Positions 26,761 to 37,083 of a stretch of DNA of 64,000 bases are shown in pieces. The notes beneath the pieces are model-generated. The model was not told where the DNA came from, made no database searches, and saw only the letters and a list, made by a program, of their open reading frames with translations. How positions within the stretch are numbered: the stretch's first letter is position 1; the number at the start of each line of letters is the position of its first letter. Source of the DNA: Ochrobactrum sp. BTU1 (GTDB lineage Bacteria > Pseudomonadota > Alphaproteobacteria > Rhizobiales > Rhizobiaceae). The stretch covers positions 992,001 to 1,056,000 of the forward strand of contig CP076354.1 in assembly GCA_018798825.1 (NCBI GenBank), written 5' to 3'. The translations under genes were made by a program, and so were the position numbers.

Positions 26761-28217
26761 GCCAGACGATCCCCGATTAGAAACTGCAATGCACGATCAA
26801 GCCGAATATGCGGCAACGAAAGCGTTATGCCTTCCGCCGTGCGCTCTAGCCGCGGAGGCCGGAAACGAACAAATCGAATGGCTGGTTCATCACTCGAAAT
26901 CGATGGTTCGAATATTACATTAGGATTTTTTGGTAAATCACCGGGGAATATAGCTGTTTCTGTTTCACCGTCGAATATTTCAGCGTCGATGCGCTCGCCT
27001 TTTAGCGGTGTCCCGATAATGACAGGCAAGGTATCCTTGCCTTCCTTTACTGTCGCCTCACGCGTGGCGCGGACAGCCGCCATAGCCAATACGTCGATAT
27101 CGGCACCCGAAAAATCAGCGCGTTCAATCGCCCGCTCAACAAGACGGCGAACGATTGCCTGCAACCGGTCATGGCTTTCATGGTGAAGATGATCGGCCTT
27201 TGTAGCAGCAACCAGAATGCGTCCTATGCGCCGCTGAATGAGCCCGGTCAGCAGATTTGCCCGCCCCGGACGGAAACAGGAGAGAATATCGGTCAGCGCC
27301 CGCTCAAGATCAGCAACCACAGCGCCACCGGCATTCATGGCCTGCATGGCATCGATGAGGATAATCTGTCGATCAAGCCGCGCGATATGTTCCCGAAAAA
27401 ATGGTTTGATCACATGCGTCTTATAGGCCTCATAGCGGCGCTCCATCATTGCGGCCAGACTGCCGGTTTTAAAATCGTCAGGTTTTAGGTCGGGCAGAGG
27501 GGCAAAAGTAAGCGCTGGCGAACCTTCAAGATCGCCAGGCATCAAAAAGCGCCCCGGAGGTAGGGTGGAGAGCGCACGCTCATCAGCTTTGCCTGCACGC
27601 AGATAGGCAGTGAAGCTTTTGGCCAGCCGTTGCGCTGTCAGCTCATCTGCGTTTTCAGAGGGAACAATTGCTTTTGCTTCATTAATCCAAGCTTGAGCAA
27701 GATCGATATGCGTCGGCTCATGAGCCAGAGCGAAGGAGTCTGCACTGAACTCACTATAGGTTTTGCCCAACAAGGGCAGATCAAGCAGCCATTCGCCGGG
27801 ATAGTCGACAATATCCACCGAAAGTCGCCCCGGTGACAGCCAGCGCCCCCAGGCAGAAGCTGTTTCATATTCGATTGTCAGACGGAGCTGTGAAATGGCG
27901 CGCGTAGAATCTGGCCAGATACGTTCATCAAGCAGTGCCGAAAGATGCTCTTCATATTGAAAACGCGGAACTGCATCATCGGGCTGCGGCTCAAGCATGG
28001 AACGCGAGATGCGTCCCGATTTGTAAGCTTCAAACAGGGGCAGGCGACCGCCATGCACCATATTATGCACCAGAGCCGTGATGAAAACCGTTTTACCAGC
28101 GCGAGAAAGCCCTGTTACCCCCAATCTCAGCGACGGAGACATCAAGCCTGTGGCTCGGTCTGTCAGCGTGTCGAGCGCGATCCTTGCTTCATCGCCGAAA
28201 CTGGTCAGTTTTGCCAA
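26757..28217 (-). CDS. ycjX: YcjX-family P-loop GTPase/ATPase
   Basis: A 486-residue cytoplasmic protein with the P-loop GLSRAGKTVF near residue 37 and a DxxG-like segment, VDIVDYPGEWLLDLPLL, typical of YcjX (DUF463). YcjX proteins are P-loop NTPases; the nucleotide preferred and the function remain poorly defined. It is the first gene of the pair with the DUF697 gene and is translationally coupled to it. Confidence 0.9.
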   Translation of the reverse strand: MAKLTSFGDEARIALDTLTDRATGLMSPSLRLGVTGLSRAGKTVFITALVHNMVHGGRLPLFEAYKSGRISRSMLEPQPDDAVPRFQYEEHLSALLDERIWPDSTRAISQLRLTIEYETASAWGRWLSPGRLSVDIVDYPGEWLLDLPLLGKTYSEFSADSFALAHEPTHIDLAQAWINEAKAIVPSENADELTAQRLAKSFTAYLRAGKADERALSTLPPGRFLMPGDLEGSPALTFAPLPDLKPDDFKTGSLAAMMERRYEAYKTHVIKPFFREHIARLDRQIILIDAMQAMNAGGAVVADLERALTDILSCFRPGRANLLTGLIQRRIGRILVAATKADHLHHESHDRLQAIVRRLVERAIERADFSGADIDVLAMAAVRATREATVKEGKDTLPVIIGTPLKGERIDAEIFDGETETAIFPGDLPKNPNVIFEPSISSDEPAIRFVRFRPPRLERTAEGITLSLPHIRLDRALQFLIGDRLA

Positions 28218-28312
28218 TTGTTTCCTCGTGAGAATTACGTCCTGTCACAGCCATAGATAGGAATTCATGAGCCGTATCAACAAGGAGACTGCAGATAGAA
28301 TGATGAAGCGTC

Positions 28313-28813
28313 TTAACGCGGCAAAGGAAAACTTTCCAGAAAACCACGATCACGCGCGATTTCCGATAGCGGCCCATCGAAGGTTATTGTCGCAAGAGCA
28401 GCGGTAGGAAAGCCAGCTTCAAGACGCGAAAGGCTCGAAGGTTCACCGTCGCCACATAGCGCCAAAGCCAAATCTTCTATGCTGGGATTATGTCCAACAA
28501 GCATGAGTTGATCGGAGGCGGCATTGTTCTTGATGGCCTTCATGTATTCACCTGCACCACCGCTATAGATTGTTTCATCGATAACGGTTTCAACATCAAT
28601 ACCAAGCCGCTCAATAAGCCCAAATGCCGTTTCGCGTGTCCGACAGGAGGCGGAGAGCACAACCCTGTCAGGCAAAATACCAGACATCTTCATAGCTTGT
28701 GCCAACTGGTCCAGTGAGGAAATACCTTCCTCATCCAGCGGCCTGTCGAAGTCTTTCATCGCGGGCTTGGCCCAAATTGCCTTGGCATGACGGAGTAGAA
28801 AAAGGCGACTCAT
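28313..28813 (-). CDS. SixA-like histidine phosphatase
   Basis: A 166-residue member of the phosphoglycerate-mutase-like (histidine phosphatase) superfamily. The catalytic LLRHAKA (R-H-x) is at residue 6-12 and the second His appears in VGHNPSIEDLA. E. coli SixA removes phosphate from histidine phosphotransfer proteins; alphaproteobacterial homologues are named on similarity only. The ATG at 28813 (MSRLFLLRHAK) has GGAG upstream; longer in-frame starts only add a tail without similarity. Confidence 0.85.
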   Translation of the reverse strand: MSRLFLLRHAKAIWAKPAMKDFDRPLDEEGISSLDQLAQAMKMSGILPDRVVLSASCRTRETAFGLIERLGIDVETVIDETIYSGGAGEYMKAIKNNAASDQLMLVGHNPSIEDLALALCGDGEPSSLSRLEAGFPTAALATITFDGPLSEIARDRGFLESFPLPR

Positions 28814-29210
28814 GAAAGGCTCCAAACAACATTTTGAGGCTTCTGAAGCGTAATCCATGCCACAATTTCTGCAAGATTGCTCCCACCACCTGCAGTTTCA
28901 GACGATTTTTCGACGAACACTCACAATATACACAGGTAGTTTTGCTGCAATAATGGGCAAAAACGAGAGCATAGGCTATGCTAATTCGGCAATTATATTT
29001 CTTAAGCAGCAACCGATCTAAAATATTGAAGTTTTTTACGAAAACAAAATTGAATTAATTATCTGTGTTTTAAAAAATGCTTATTTTTTCATCAAAATCA
29101 CACAATTTTGATGAATTAAAAAGTAGTGAGACGCGTGTGTTTGATGTTGTGTCCTTGTTGCGATCGACTTATATAACCGCTCGCGTCTCCTAGATGTGGG
29201 GTGATTCAGA
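28814..29210. other. AT-rich intergenic region upstream of dksA
   Basis: A 397-base gap between the divergent phosphatase and dksA genes. Positions 28980-29130 are very AT-rich and probably hold the dksA promoter. No confident -35/-10 pair, RNA or repeat was found. Confidence 0.45.
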
Positions 29211-29627
29211 ATGAGTGAATTGATCGACCTTGACTATAGGCCCACTGAAGACGAGCCGTTCATGAATGAACGGCAGAAGTCTTACTTCCGTGCAAAACTT
29301 GTTGCATGGAAGAATGATATTCTGCGCGAAGCGCGCGAAACATTAGAAGCGCTGCAGCAGGAAAATGCAAATCACCCGGACCTGGCGGATAGGGCATCCT
29401 CCGAAACGGATCGGGCAATTGAACTTCGCGCTCGCGACAGACAGCGCAAACTGATTTCCAAAATCGATGCAGCTCTCGGCCGTATTGACGAGGGGACCTA
29501 TGGTTTTTGTGAGGAGACCGGCGATCCTATCAGTTTAAAACGACTTGATGCACGACCAATCGCAACGCTTTCTATTGAAGCACAAGAGCGCCACGAGCGC
29601 CGCGAAAAGGTCTATCGCGACGATTGA
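29211..29627 (+). CDS. dksA: RNA polymerase-binding transcription factor DksA
   Basis: A 138-residue regulator that enters the secondary channel of RNA polymerase and with ppGpp controls rRNA and amino acid genes. The coiled-coil hairpin (about 30-100) and the conserved end RLDARPIATLSIEAQERHER are clear. The zinc-finger region reads YGFCEETGDPI, keeping one of the four cysteines seen in E. coli DksA, as in other rhizobial DksA proteins; it probably folds without zinc. The ATG at 29211 follows GGGGTGA. A strong terminator follows. Confidence 0.93.
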   Translation: MSELIDLDYRPTEDEPFMNERQKSYFRAKLVAWKNDILREARETLEALQQENANHPDLADRASSETDRAIELRARDRQRKLISKIDAALGRIDEGTYGFCEETGDPISLKRLDARPIATLSIEAQERHERREKVYRDD

Positions 29628-29654
29628 TCTTCATCCAGTCGAATAAGAAATTTC

Positions 29655-29683
29655 AAGGCTGCGGTTTACCGCAGCCTTTTTTA
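29655..29683 (+). terminator. Rho-independent terminator after dksA
   Basis: AAGGCTGCGG (29655-29664), loop TTTA, CCGCAGCCTT (29669-29678), then a run of T. A textbook intrinsic terminator 28 bases after the dksA stop. Confidence 0.9.
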
Positions 29684-30221
29684 TTGGTTGGTTCTACTGC
29701 TGAAAAGAAAACTCACCAGTTTATTCGACGGAATGTCGTCATTCTTGAACCTAGCTCGGATGCCATCAATTAAGGCGCCAGCAGTGCTAACTGCTTTCCG
29801 ATTTTACTTTTCATCATCGCTCACTTGTCAGCCCTTATCCGTTCAATCTCTTCGGGAGAAAATACGGATTAATCCGCCAACTGCGCTTCGATTACTGAAT
29901 AATGCACGTCCCCGGCCAATCTCGGCATGATCGATTAGCGCAGCCAGTAACGACAGCCGTAAATGCGATTAGGCAAATAACAATTGTTATTCTTTTCATA
30001 TATGTTGCCCCGCAAAATTCTCGTCGCTCCAACACAGATTTATATCAGGGATACGTGTAGATCGCCGGTGCTGAAAGCCGCATACGTTTTGAATAATACC
30101 AAGAGACCGAAGACGGACCATCACAAAGCCTAAAACGACAAGCGTTCCCGCTAAGCCAGTTCTACCTTGCAAACTCTCAACATAGATACCACTCGCGATC
30201 AAAGTCGCCACTCGTGCTTAA
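29684..30221. other. Intergenic region between dksA and the FliO-like gene, no supported gene
   Basis: About 540 bases between convergent genes. Short open frames exist on both strands, but none has a convincing ribosome site, a recognised motif or a length above about 80 codons. It may hold decayed sequence; nothing specific could be supported. Confidence 0.4.
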
Positions 30222-30254
30222 CCAAAAACTCCTGAGTCGTGCTCAGGAGTTTGG
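30222..30254 (-). terminator. Terminator of the FliO-like gene
   Basis: AACTCCTGAG (about 30227-30236), loop TCGT, and its complement CTCAGGAGTT lie 14 bases beyond the minus-strand stop; a further CCAAA/TTTGG pairing extends the stem. The T-rich tail on the minus strand is short. Confidence 0.65.
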
Positions 30255-30267
30255 TATTATCCGCAAA

Positions 30268-31515
30268 TCAGAATTTGCGTGTTTCGTCCTTGGTCAGTTC
30301 ACCAAGCAGCTTTTCCATTTCATCCTCGATATCGTCACTTGGCTTGCCGCCGTTCGGCGAAATATCGAGAGATCCTAGAAGTTCTTCTTCAAAAATATCG
30401 ACTTCCAGCATTTCCGGCTCTTTGTTGCCAGATGCGGCAGACGTATCGGTTTCGAGATCTGCCATGATCGCGTCATGCAGTGCTCCGCCCAGATCTTCGA
30501 GACCGTCATCTGTTTCTGGTTCTTGATCAGAAACAACAGCTACAGGTTCCAATTTCGGGGCCGCGGGCGTGAAATCAGGCGCTGATGAGGTTGTGACTGC
30601 AGGGCTCTGGAGAATGTCGCCAATCTCTGGTGCCGGGGTTTTCACGCTTGGCGCCACTTCACGCTCAGGCGTCACGCTACCAAGATCAGCTGCAGCAACC
30701 GTTGCTGCTGCGGCCGCACTGGCACCAAGACCTGATGTCGAACTCAAAACACCGCGCGAAACCTGGCTAAGCGGATAGGCAGGATGCAAACGCGGTGCCT
30801 GCGGCTGCTCTGCCGGGCGTGCAGCAGGAAGAACGGTGCGTGGCTGTGGAGGATAGTTCGGGGCCGGGCGGGGCGGCTGCTGAGGACGGGCTGGAGCAAC
30901 CGGCGTTTCAGCAACCTTTGGCGCCTGAGGCGTTACTGGAGGCACAGGAGGGCGCGGAGGCGCACGGAATTGCGGCGCTTCGGGTGCAGCCTGTTGCACA
31001 GGCGTTTCACGGACTGGCTCGGGCTTGCGTTGAACAGACGTATCAATTGGAGAATTGAGCTGAATGGCTTCGTCTTTTTGAATCGTCTGCTGGCTCTGCT
31101 GGGAAAGGGCCGGGCGCTCGCTTACCTCAGTTGTGATGCTGGCTTCGTGCTGGCGAAAACGTTCGATATGTTCCGGTTCGATACGTGACGCTTGCGACCG
31201 TGCGTTGGCGCGCGATTCCATAACGATGTTCTGTTCAACAACGACATCTGTCGGACCCCCGATGAGTAGGAGGTGTTCAACATCGTCGCGACGAATAAGA
31301 ACGAGTTTACGACGGCTGTCGACCGCCGCTGCATCCATCACTGAAAGTCTTGGCTGGCGTCCTGTTCGACCGTTCGTGGCAAAAGTCCCGCCGCCAAAGC
31401 GACGGATAATACTAAGAACAACGAAAATTCCGCCAAGAATGATCGCAAAAATAAGGATAAAGCCGACAATATTTGCGGCACTTTCTCCAACAAGACCGCT
31501 GAGCCATTCCTTCAT
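30268..31515 (-). CDS. FliO/MopB-like membrane protein with long proline-rich tail
   Basis: A 415-residue protein. One N-terminal membrane helix (about 15-38, IVGFILIFAIILGGIFVVLS) precedes a short FliO-like domain (about 55-100): RLSVMDAAAVDSRRKLVLIR and EHLLLIGGPTDVVVEQNI. In flagellar export FliO helps assemble the FliPQR gate. The remaining 300 residues are Pro/Gln/Ala-rich and then acidic. No flagellar genes are nearby, and such orphan FliO-domain proteins are common in Rhizobiales, so a non-flagellar envelope role is possible. It diverges from cckA. Confidence 0.7.
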   Translation of the reverse strand: MKEWLSGLVGESAANIVGFILIFAIILGGIFVVLSIIRRFGGGTFATNGRTGRQPRLSVMDAAAVDSRRKLVLIRRDDVEHLLLIGGPTDVVVEQNIVMESRANARSQASRIEPEHIERFRQHEASITTEVSERPALSQQSQQTIQKDEAIQLNSPIDTSVQRKPEPVRETPVQQAAPEAPQFRAPPRPPVPPVTPQAPKVAETPVAPARPQQPPRPAPNYPPQPRTVLPAARPAEQPQAPRLHPAYPLSQVSRGVLSSTSGLGASAAAAATVAAADLGSVTPEREVAPSVKTPAPEIGDILQSPAVTTSSAPDFTPAAPKLEPVAVVSDQEPETDDGLEDLGGALHDAIMADLETDTSAASGNKEPEMLEVDIFEEELLGSLDISPNGGKPSDDIEDEMEKLLGELTKDETRKF

Positions 31516-31832
31516 GCGGGTAACCCTCTCATACTAAAAACGAATAATGTCCAGTCGATGAAGCCACACTTCCCCGCGCTCCATCTACCGCGACAACACA
31601 TATCTCGCAGAACACTAGTTCAATTTGCCTGACTTGGGAATGTTCCATCAATTTACGAGAAACATATGATCCCCAGCCAAAACAGTGCAAAACACATTGG
31701 TTCATGCTGTTTTGAGGTCGGGATGCTTGTGCTGTCAGGCAATTAACGCATTCTGCGAATCGGATATACCCTGCAATATGCGTCAAAATCTGGCACAAGA
31801 CATAAAGCAGGGAACGTGATTGGTTTTGCTTG
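31516..31832. other. Divergent intergenic region upstream of the FliO-like and cckA genes
   Basis: About 317 bases with the two divergent promoters. No tandem TTAA-N7-TTAA CtrA box was found. A very short ORF coupled to cckA begins at 31833 and is listed separately. Confidence 0.4.
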
Positions 31833-31928
31833 ATGAATAAGATAGCGCTTGAGCTGGAAGAAACGGCGAACGGACGGTTTATCGTCCATGCAGTTCAGCC
31901 AAATAGCATGAAAGGGCAGTGGGCCTGA
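31833..31928 (+). CDS. Possible 31-codon leader ORF coupled to cckA
   Basis: ATG at 31833 opens a 31-residue frame (MNKIALELEETANGRF..., ending GQWA) whose TGA stop shares a base with the cckA ATG at 31928. Such TGATG joints usually mean translational coupling. The peptide has no recognised motif, and its own ribosome site is weak (only GGGA about 19 bases upstream). It may be a real small protein, a regulatory leader or chance. Conservation in related genomes would decide. Confidence 0.35.
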   Translation: MNKIALELEETANGRFIVHAVQPNSMKGQWA

Positions 31929-34498
31929 TGTCGCGACAGACGGACAATAATTATCCGAAACCGCTCGTCATGCCGAAGCGTGGCTCAAGTGCAGCTCTGC
32001 GGCTTTTGATTATCGGCGTCGTGTTGACGGTCGCAGCGCTCGTCTATTTTGTATTCCGCGACCAGCTTGGTGATGGCTTCGCCATCATACTCATGGGCAT
32101 TTTGTCCATGATCGGCGTTTTCTATCTCTTTGGCGCAGCAACTGGGCTCATCCATTTCAGCCAGCGGCATGGTGAGCAGGATCTCGCACACACTTTCATG
32201 GATACGTTGCCTGAAGGCACCGTTATTTCGGATGCTCGCGGCCAGATCGTTTATGCAAACCACGCCTATGCGGGCATGACTGGTATTGCGAGCGCTGATG
32301 GTATCCGGTCACTTGATAATATTCTGACCAGTGAGCCAGCCGCCTCAGACGCTATTTATCGCCTCACAAATGCAGTTCGCGACGGTCATTCGGCGCAGGA
32401 AGAAGTACGCATTTCCGGCGGCCTCTCGCGTGAAGGTCAAAGTTCGGCGGCGCCCGTCTGGTATCGGATCAAGGCGCGCCCGGTCGATGGCGGACAGGAC
32501 TTTAAGGGACAACTCGTCGCCTGGCAGATTGCAGATATTTCCGATGAACGCGCCGAACAGGAGCGCTTTTTTCAGGAACTGCAGGAAGCGATCAACCACC
32601 TTGATCATGCACCAGCAGGCTTTTTCTCGGCTGATCCTTCAGGCCGGATCATCTATCTCAATGCAACGCTCGCCGAATGGCTTGGCGTTGACCTGACACA
32701 GTTCTCGCCCGGCTCGCTTACGCTCAATGACATTGTTGCGGGCAGTGGCATGGCATTGATTAAAGCCGTCAAAGCAGAGCCAGGCACCAGCCGTAACACA
32801 GTCATCGATCTTGATCTTATCAAGCGCAATGGCCAGAGCCTCGCTGTTCGCTTTTATCACCGCGTTCAGGCCGCTCGTGATGGCACACGAGGCACAAGCC
32901 GTACAATCGTGCTGGATCGCGCCGAGGGCGAGGATTCATCGGCAGCATTGCGTTCCGCTGAAGTGCGCTTCACCCGCTTCTTCAATTCGGCTCCAATGGC
33001 CATTGCGGCAGTGGATGCTGAAGGTCATACGCTGCGGACCAATGCGCGGTTCCTCGATATTTTCGCCCCTGTGGTTGATCGCGATGCGGTCGATAATCGC
33101 GTGAAGCTTGAAAATGTCGTTCATGAACGCGACCGCGAAACCTTCAACAAGGCACTGGCTGCAGCCTTTGCAGGGCAGGCCAGTATCTCGCCTGTCGACA
33201 CGGTTCTGCCGGGTAATGAAGACCGTCACATTCGCTTCTATATGAGTGCTGTCACCGATCTTGGTGAAACAAGCGAAGAAGCGGCGATCATTTCTGCTGT
33301 CGAAACCACCGAGCAGAAAGCGCTAGAAAATCAGATGGCGCAGAGCCAGAAGATGCAAGCTGTCGGTCAGCTTGCTGGCGGTATCGCGCACGACTTCAAC
33401 AATGTGCTGACCGCGATCATCATGTCTTCGGATTTGCTACTGAGCAACTACCGCGCATCCGATCCGTCCTTCCCCGACATCATGAACATCAAACAGAATG
33501 CCAATCGTGCGGCCTCGCTCGTGCGGCAGTTGCTTGCGTTCTCGCGCCGTCAGACGCTCCGCCCGGAGGTTCTCGATCTTACAGACGTTCTGGCCGATCT
33601 GCGTATGCTTCTGGCGCGTCTTGTCGGCAAGGATATTGGCCTCAAGATCGAACACGGACGCGATGTATGGCCTGTTAAGGCCGATCTTGGCCAGTTCGAA
33701 CAGGTTGCCGTCAATCTCGCTGTAAACGCCCGTGACGCAATGCCGGAGGGCGGCGAGATCACACTGCGCACACGCAATGTCAAAGCAAACGAAGCAGCAA
33801 AGCTCAACTATCGTGATCTGCCTGAAGCCGACTATGTAGTCTTTGAAGTTGAAGACACCGGCACGGGTATCCCAGCCGATGTGCTCGAAAAAATCTTCGA
33901 GCCATTCTTCACGACAAAGGAAGTCGGCAAGGGCACCGGTCTTGGCCTCTCGATGGTCTATGGCATCATCAAGCAGACCGGCGGTTTCATCTATTGCGAT
34001 TCCGAGGTTGGAAAAGGCACGACGTTCAAAATCTTCCTGCCACGCCATATTGAAGAGAAGGGCGCAGATAATGCACCCGTGGCCGTCAAGGAAAAGAAGG
34101 TCGAAAAGGCTGCCGATCTTTCCGGTTCCGCAACGGTGCTTCTCGTTGAAGACGAGGATGCTGTGCGCATGGGCGGCGTGCGTGCGCTGCAATCGCGCGG
34201 CTATACCGTACACGAAGCAGCATCCGGTGTCGAAGCGCTCGAGGTGCTTGAAGAGCTGAACGGTCAGGTCGACATCGTCGTCTCCGACGTTGTGATGCCG
34301 GAAATGGACGGACCGACTCTGTTGCGCGAATTGCGCAAGACTCATCCAGACATCAAGTTCATCTTTGTTTCGGGTTATGCAGAAGACGCTTTTGCACGCA
34401 ATCTGCCAGCAGATGCCAAGTTTGGTTTCCTGCCAAAACCATTCTCTCTCAAACAGTTAGCAACTGCTGTTAAAGAAATGCTGGAGAAAGAAGATTGA
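31928..34498 (+). CDS. cckA: CckA hybrid sensor histidine kinase
   Basis: An 856-residue hybrid kinase that controls the cell cycle: through ChpT it phosphorylates or dephosphorylates CtrA and CpdR. Two membrane helices (about 25-45 and 52-75) are followed by three PAS-like regions (about 90-440). The dimerisation/phosphotransfer segment GGIAHDFNN has His488, then come the ATPase boxes ([27 protein letters not shown]) and a C-terminal receiver with phospho-accepting Asp787 in [11 protein letters not shown]. The ATG at 31928 is used; a GTG three codons upstream is the alternative. It is followed by an apparently unrelated flavoprotein gene. Confidence 0.95.
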   Translation: MSRQTDNNYPKPLVMPKRGSSAALRLLIIGVVLTVAALVYFVFRDQLGDGFAIILMGILSMIGVFYLFGAATGLIHFSQRHGEQDLAHTFMDTLPEGTVISDARGQIVYANHAYAGMTGIASADGIRSLDNILTSEPAASDAIYRLTNAVRDGHSAQEEVRISGGLSREGQSSAAPVWYRIKARPVDGGQDFKGQLVAWQIADISDERAEQERFFQELQEAINHLDHAPAGFFSADPSGRIIYLNATLAEWLGVDLTQFSPGSLTLNDIVAGSGMALIKAVKAEPGTSRNTVIDLDLIKRNGQSLAVRFYHRVQAARDGTRGTSRTIVLDRAEGEDSSAALRSAEVRFTRFFNSAPMAIAAVDAEGHTLRTNARFLDIFAPVVDRDAVDNRVKLENVVHERDRETFNKALAAAFAGQASISPVDTVLPGNEDRHIRFYMSAVTDLGETSEEAAIISAVETTEQKALENQMAQSQKMQAVGQLAGGIAHDFNNVLTAIIMSSDLLLSNYRASDPSFPDIMNIKQNANRAASLVRQLLAFSRRQTLRPEVLDLTDVLADLRMLLARLVGKDIGLKIEHGRDVWPVKADLGQFEQVAVNLAVNARDAMPEGGEITLRTRNVKANEAAKLNYRDLPEADYVVFEVEDTGTGIPADVLEKIFEPFFTTKEVGKGTGLGLSMVYGIIKQTGGFIYCDSEVGKGTTFKIFLPRHIEEKGADNAPVAVKEKKVEKAADLSGSATVLLVEDEDAVRMGGVRALQSRGYTVHEAASGVEALEVLEELNGQVDIVVSDVVMPEMDGPTLLRELRKTHPDIKFIFVSGYAEDAFARNLPADAKFGFLPKPFSLKQLATAVKEMLEKED

Positions 34499-34501
34499 TG
34501 C

Positions 34502-35728
34502 GTGAGTGCGGTGCAGACAGCGATGCGTGAGCGCGTGATTGCGATTTTCGGTGGCGGACCAGCAGGACTGTTCGCCGCCGAGCATTTGTCTGCGCTTGGA
34601 TATTCGGTCACAATTTACGAGCAGATGCCGACGGTTGGACGCAAGTTTCTTCTGGCGGGAAAATCCGGTCTCAACATCACCCATTCAGAAGATTTTGCGC
34701 AATTTGCCCAGCGCTATGGTGCGAGCAATGATCGCCTCTGGCCTGCATTGCAGCAATTCACACCGCAGAATTTGCGCGACTGGGCGGATGCGCTCGGCGC
34801 TGAAACCTTTGTGGGTTCTTCAGGACGCGTGTTCCCCAAGGTCATGAAAGCATCACCACTTCTTCGCGCATGGGTGCGAAAACTGGAAGCGCAGGATGTC
34901 AAAATACTGACCCGTCATAAATGGATCGGATTCCAATCCGGAAAGCCACTCATTGAATCTCCGGCGGGTATCGAGCCCATATCCTGCGATGCAGCATTGT
35001 TCGCGTTTGGTGGCGCAAGCTGGCCCAAGTTAGGCTCCAATAGTGCATGGCTTGAACCTTTCACCGAGCAGGGTATTCAGATTGCTCCTATGCGTCCGGC
35101 CAATTGCGGCTTTGATGTCAGCTGGAGCGAACTCTTTGCAGAACGTTTTGCGGGAGAACCGCTCAAGTCGGTAACGATCTCCAGCAAGGCTGGTGTAACG
35201 CAGGGCGAATTCGTCATCACGCGTGGCGGCGTGGAAGGCAGTCTTGTCTATGCACATTCAGCTGCTTTGCGTGATGACCTTGAACGCGATGGCCATGCCA
35301 ACCTTATTCTCGATCTGGCACCGGGCCGTACGCTTGAACGATTGACACTTGATCTTTCGCGTCAGGATAAGAAGCTAAGTATTAGTAATCTCTTGCGAAA
35401 GGGTGCGGGCCTTACCGGTGTAAAGGCCGCACTTGTGCTCGAGTTTCAGCGCGAAAAAGACCCCGCCAAACTGGCGCAAACCATCAAGGCACTGGAAGTT
35501 CCGCTCCTTCGTCCACGCCCCATTCAGGAAGCTATATCTTCCGCAGGCGGCATAGAATGGAGCGAAATCGATGAGCATTATATGCTCACAAAGCTACCCG
35601 GCGTGTTTGTCGCTGGTGAAATGATTGACTGGGAAGCACCTACAGGCGGCTATCTTCTCACCGCATGTTTTGCGATTGCGAAGGCCGCAGCAGAAGGCAT
35701 GGATTACTGGCTCTCGAGAGGCAGTTAG
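34502..35728 (+). CDS. TIGR03862/BaiN-like NAD(P)/FAD-dependent oxidoreductase
   Basis: A 408-residue flavoprotein of the HI0933/BaiN family. The FAD-binding motif FGGGPAGLFAAEHL is at about residue 15 and the family signature GRKFLLAGKSGLNITHSE follows at about 45. The second FAD contact, GVFVAGEMIDWEAPTGGYLL, lies near the C-terminus. Substrates are unknown for most members. It starts at GTG 34502, three bases after the cckA stop, with GGAGAAAGAA upstream; an ATG at 34523 is the alternative. Confidence 0.85.
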   Translation: MSAVQTAMRERVIAIFGGGPAGLFAAEHLSALGYSVTIYEQMPTVGRKFLLAGKSGLNITHSEDFAQFAQRYGASNDRLWPALQQFTPQNLRDWADALGAETFVGSSGRVFPKVMKASPLLRAWVRKLEAQDVKILTRHKWIGFQSGKPLIESPAGIEPISCDAALFAFGGASWPKLGSNSAWLEPFTEQGIQIAPMRPANCGFDVSWSELFAERFAGEPLKSVTISSKAGVTQGEFVITRGGVEGSLVYAHSAALRDDLERDGHANLILDLAPGRTLERLTLDLSRQDKKLSISNLLRKGAGLTGVKAALVLEFQREKDPAKLAQTIKALEVPLLRPRPIQEAISSAGGIEWSEIDEHYMLTKLPGVFVAGEMIDWEAPTGGYLLTACFAIAKAAAEGMDYWLSRGS

Positions 35729-35760
35729 ACGCCTCACTATTCAGGCTCATGGGAGGGAAT

Positions 35761-37083
35761 ATGATACGCTTTTTGAAAATTGCCGGTTCCATTGTCCTCT
35801 TAATCCTGTTGGGTGTCGTTTTGTGGCTCGGCTTTCGGCCACCGGAGCTTCTCAAAGTCGGCACCGGCTATGCCGCAAAGATCGTCTGCTCCAATGTATT
35901 TCTGGCAAACCGCAACCCGCAGGAGGTTCTGGCGCTTGATGTGCAGGCGCCGGGCCACCCGCTTTTAAAATTTGTCGATGTGTCAGTCGATAACGGAAGT
36001 GAAACAGTCACTGCGCATATCTTTGGCTTTTTCGCGCCAAGCAAAGCTGTCTATCGTCCGGGCCTTGGCTGCGCCAACGTACATGATGAAGATCTGCGTC
36101 CTCAACTGACGATGCCCATGGATGCAGCCGCTCTCATAGCAGACATCAATATCAACCCGGCCGTTCAAAACATCATCGAAACCCCAGCATTGGCAGGCCC
36201 CGGTATGCGAGCCGTGGCTGTGCTGAAAGACGGCCAGATCATAGCCGAAACCTATGCGCAGGGCTTTGATGCCGATACGCCTCTCTTGGGCTGGTCCATG
36301 ACGAAATCCGTTATGGCAACGCTGATTGGTATGCGCATTTCGGAAGCCAAAATGGACCTGCAGCGCGACCATCTTCTGCCAGAGTGGGAAGGTGACGACC
36401 GCTCGAAGATCAAGCTTGCCGATCTTCTTGGGATGCAAAGCGGCCTTAAATTCGATGAAGACTATGGCAATGTCACAGACGTTACCCGTATGCTTTTCCT
36501 CGAAAACAACATGACCGAATTTACAGCTTCCCTGCCACTGGAAGCGCAGCCCGGCACCAAATTCAACTATTCGAGCGGCACGGCCAATATCCTGTCAAAG
36601 CTCTATATGGAAAGCTTCGACACGCCTGAAGAAGCATTTACCTACGCACAGAAAGTGCTCTTTGAACCATTGGGCATTGCAAGCGCCAAGCTGGAAGCAG
36701 ATGCGAGCGGCATATTCGTCGGCTCATCTTATCTTTATGCCAATGCGCGCGACTGGCTCTCCATCGCCCGCCTTCTGCTCGATAAGGGTAAGGTCGGCGA
36801 CAAGCAGCTCTTGAGCGAGGATTTTGTACGTCTGATGCAGACGCCAGCCACAGCATCGCAGGGGCGTTACGGATCAGCTCAGACATGGCTGCAAAGTGCT
36901 GGCATTCAAGCGGGTACAGAAGGCATCCCGGCGGACGCCTTCTGGATGTCGGGCCATGATGGTCAGAGCCTGATCATTGTACCTTCGATGAACCTGGCCA
37001 TTATTCGCCTTGGTCTTACACCGTCGCGCACGGGTTACAAGGTTCCCGAACTTCAGACCGCTATCATCAAGGCTTTGCAGTGA
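35761..37083 (+). CDS. Membrane-anchored serine hydrolase of the beta-lactamase class C family
   Basis: A 440-residue protein with an N-terminal membrane anchor (MIRFLKIAGSIVLLILLGVV) and a periplasmic serine hydrolase domain. The catalytic S-x-x-K is in LGWSMTKSVMATL and the Y-x-S/N motif is in NYSSGTAN; the later SGHDGQSL fits the H/K-T-G position. Members include esterases and peptide hydrolases acting on cell-wall or small substrates, and this is not a recognised resistance enzyme. The ATG at 35761 has GGGAGGGA directly upstream. The end overlaps the convergent channel gene by 17 bases. Confidence 0.88.
   Translation: MIRFLKIAGSIVLLILLGVVLWLGFRPPELLKVGTGYAAKIVCSNVFLANRNPQEVLALDVQAPGHPLLKFVDVSVDNGSETVTAHIFGFFAPSKAVYRPGLGCANVHDEDLRPQLTMPMDAAALIADININPAVQNIIETPALAGPGMRAVAVLKDGQIIAETYAQGFDADTPLLGWSMTKSVMATLIGMRISEAKMDLQRDHLLPEWEGDDRSKIKLADLLGMQSGLKFDEDYGNVTDVTRMLFLENNMTEFTASLPLEAQPGTKFNYSSGTANILSKLYMESFDTPEEAFTYAQKVLFEPLGIASAKLEADASGIFVGSSYLYANARDWLSIARLLLDKGKVGDKQLLSEDFVRLMQTPATASQGRYGSAQTWLQSAGIQAGTEGIPADAFWMSGHDGQSLIIVPSMNLAIIRLGLTPSRTGYKVPELQTAIIKALQ

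Noticed and set aside
29688..29930. An 80-codon ORF after dksA
   Set aside because: It begins just after the dksA terminator, lacks a ribosome site and has a composition unlike the neighbouring genes.
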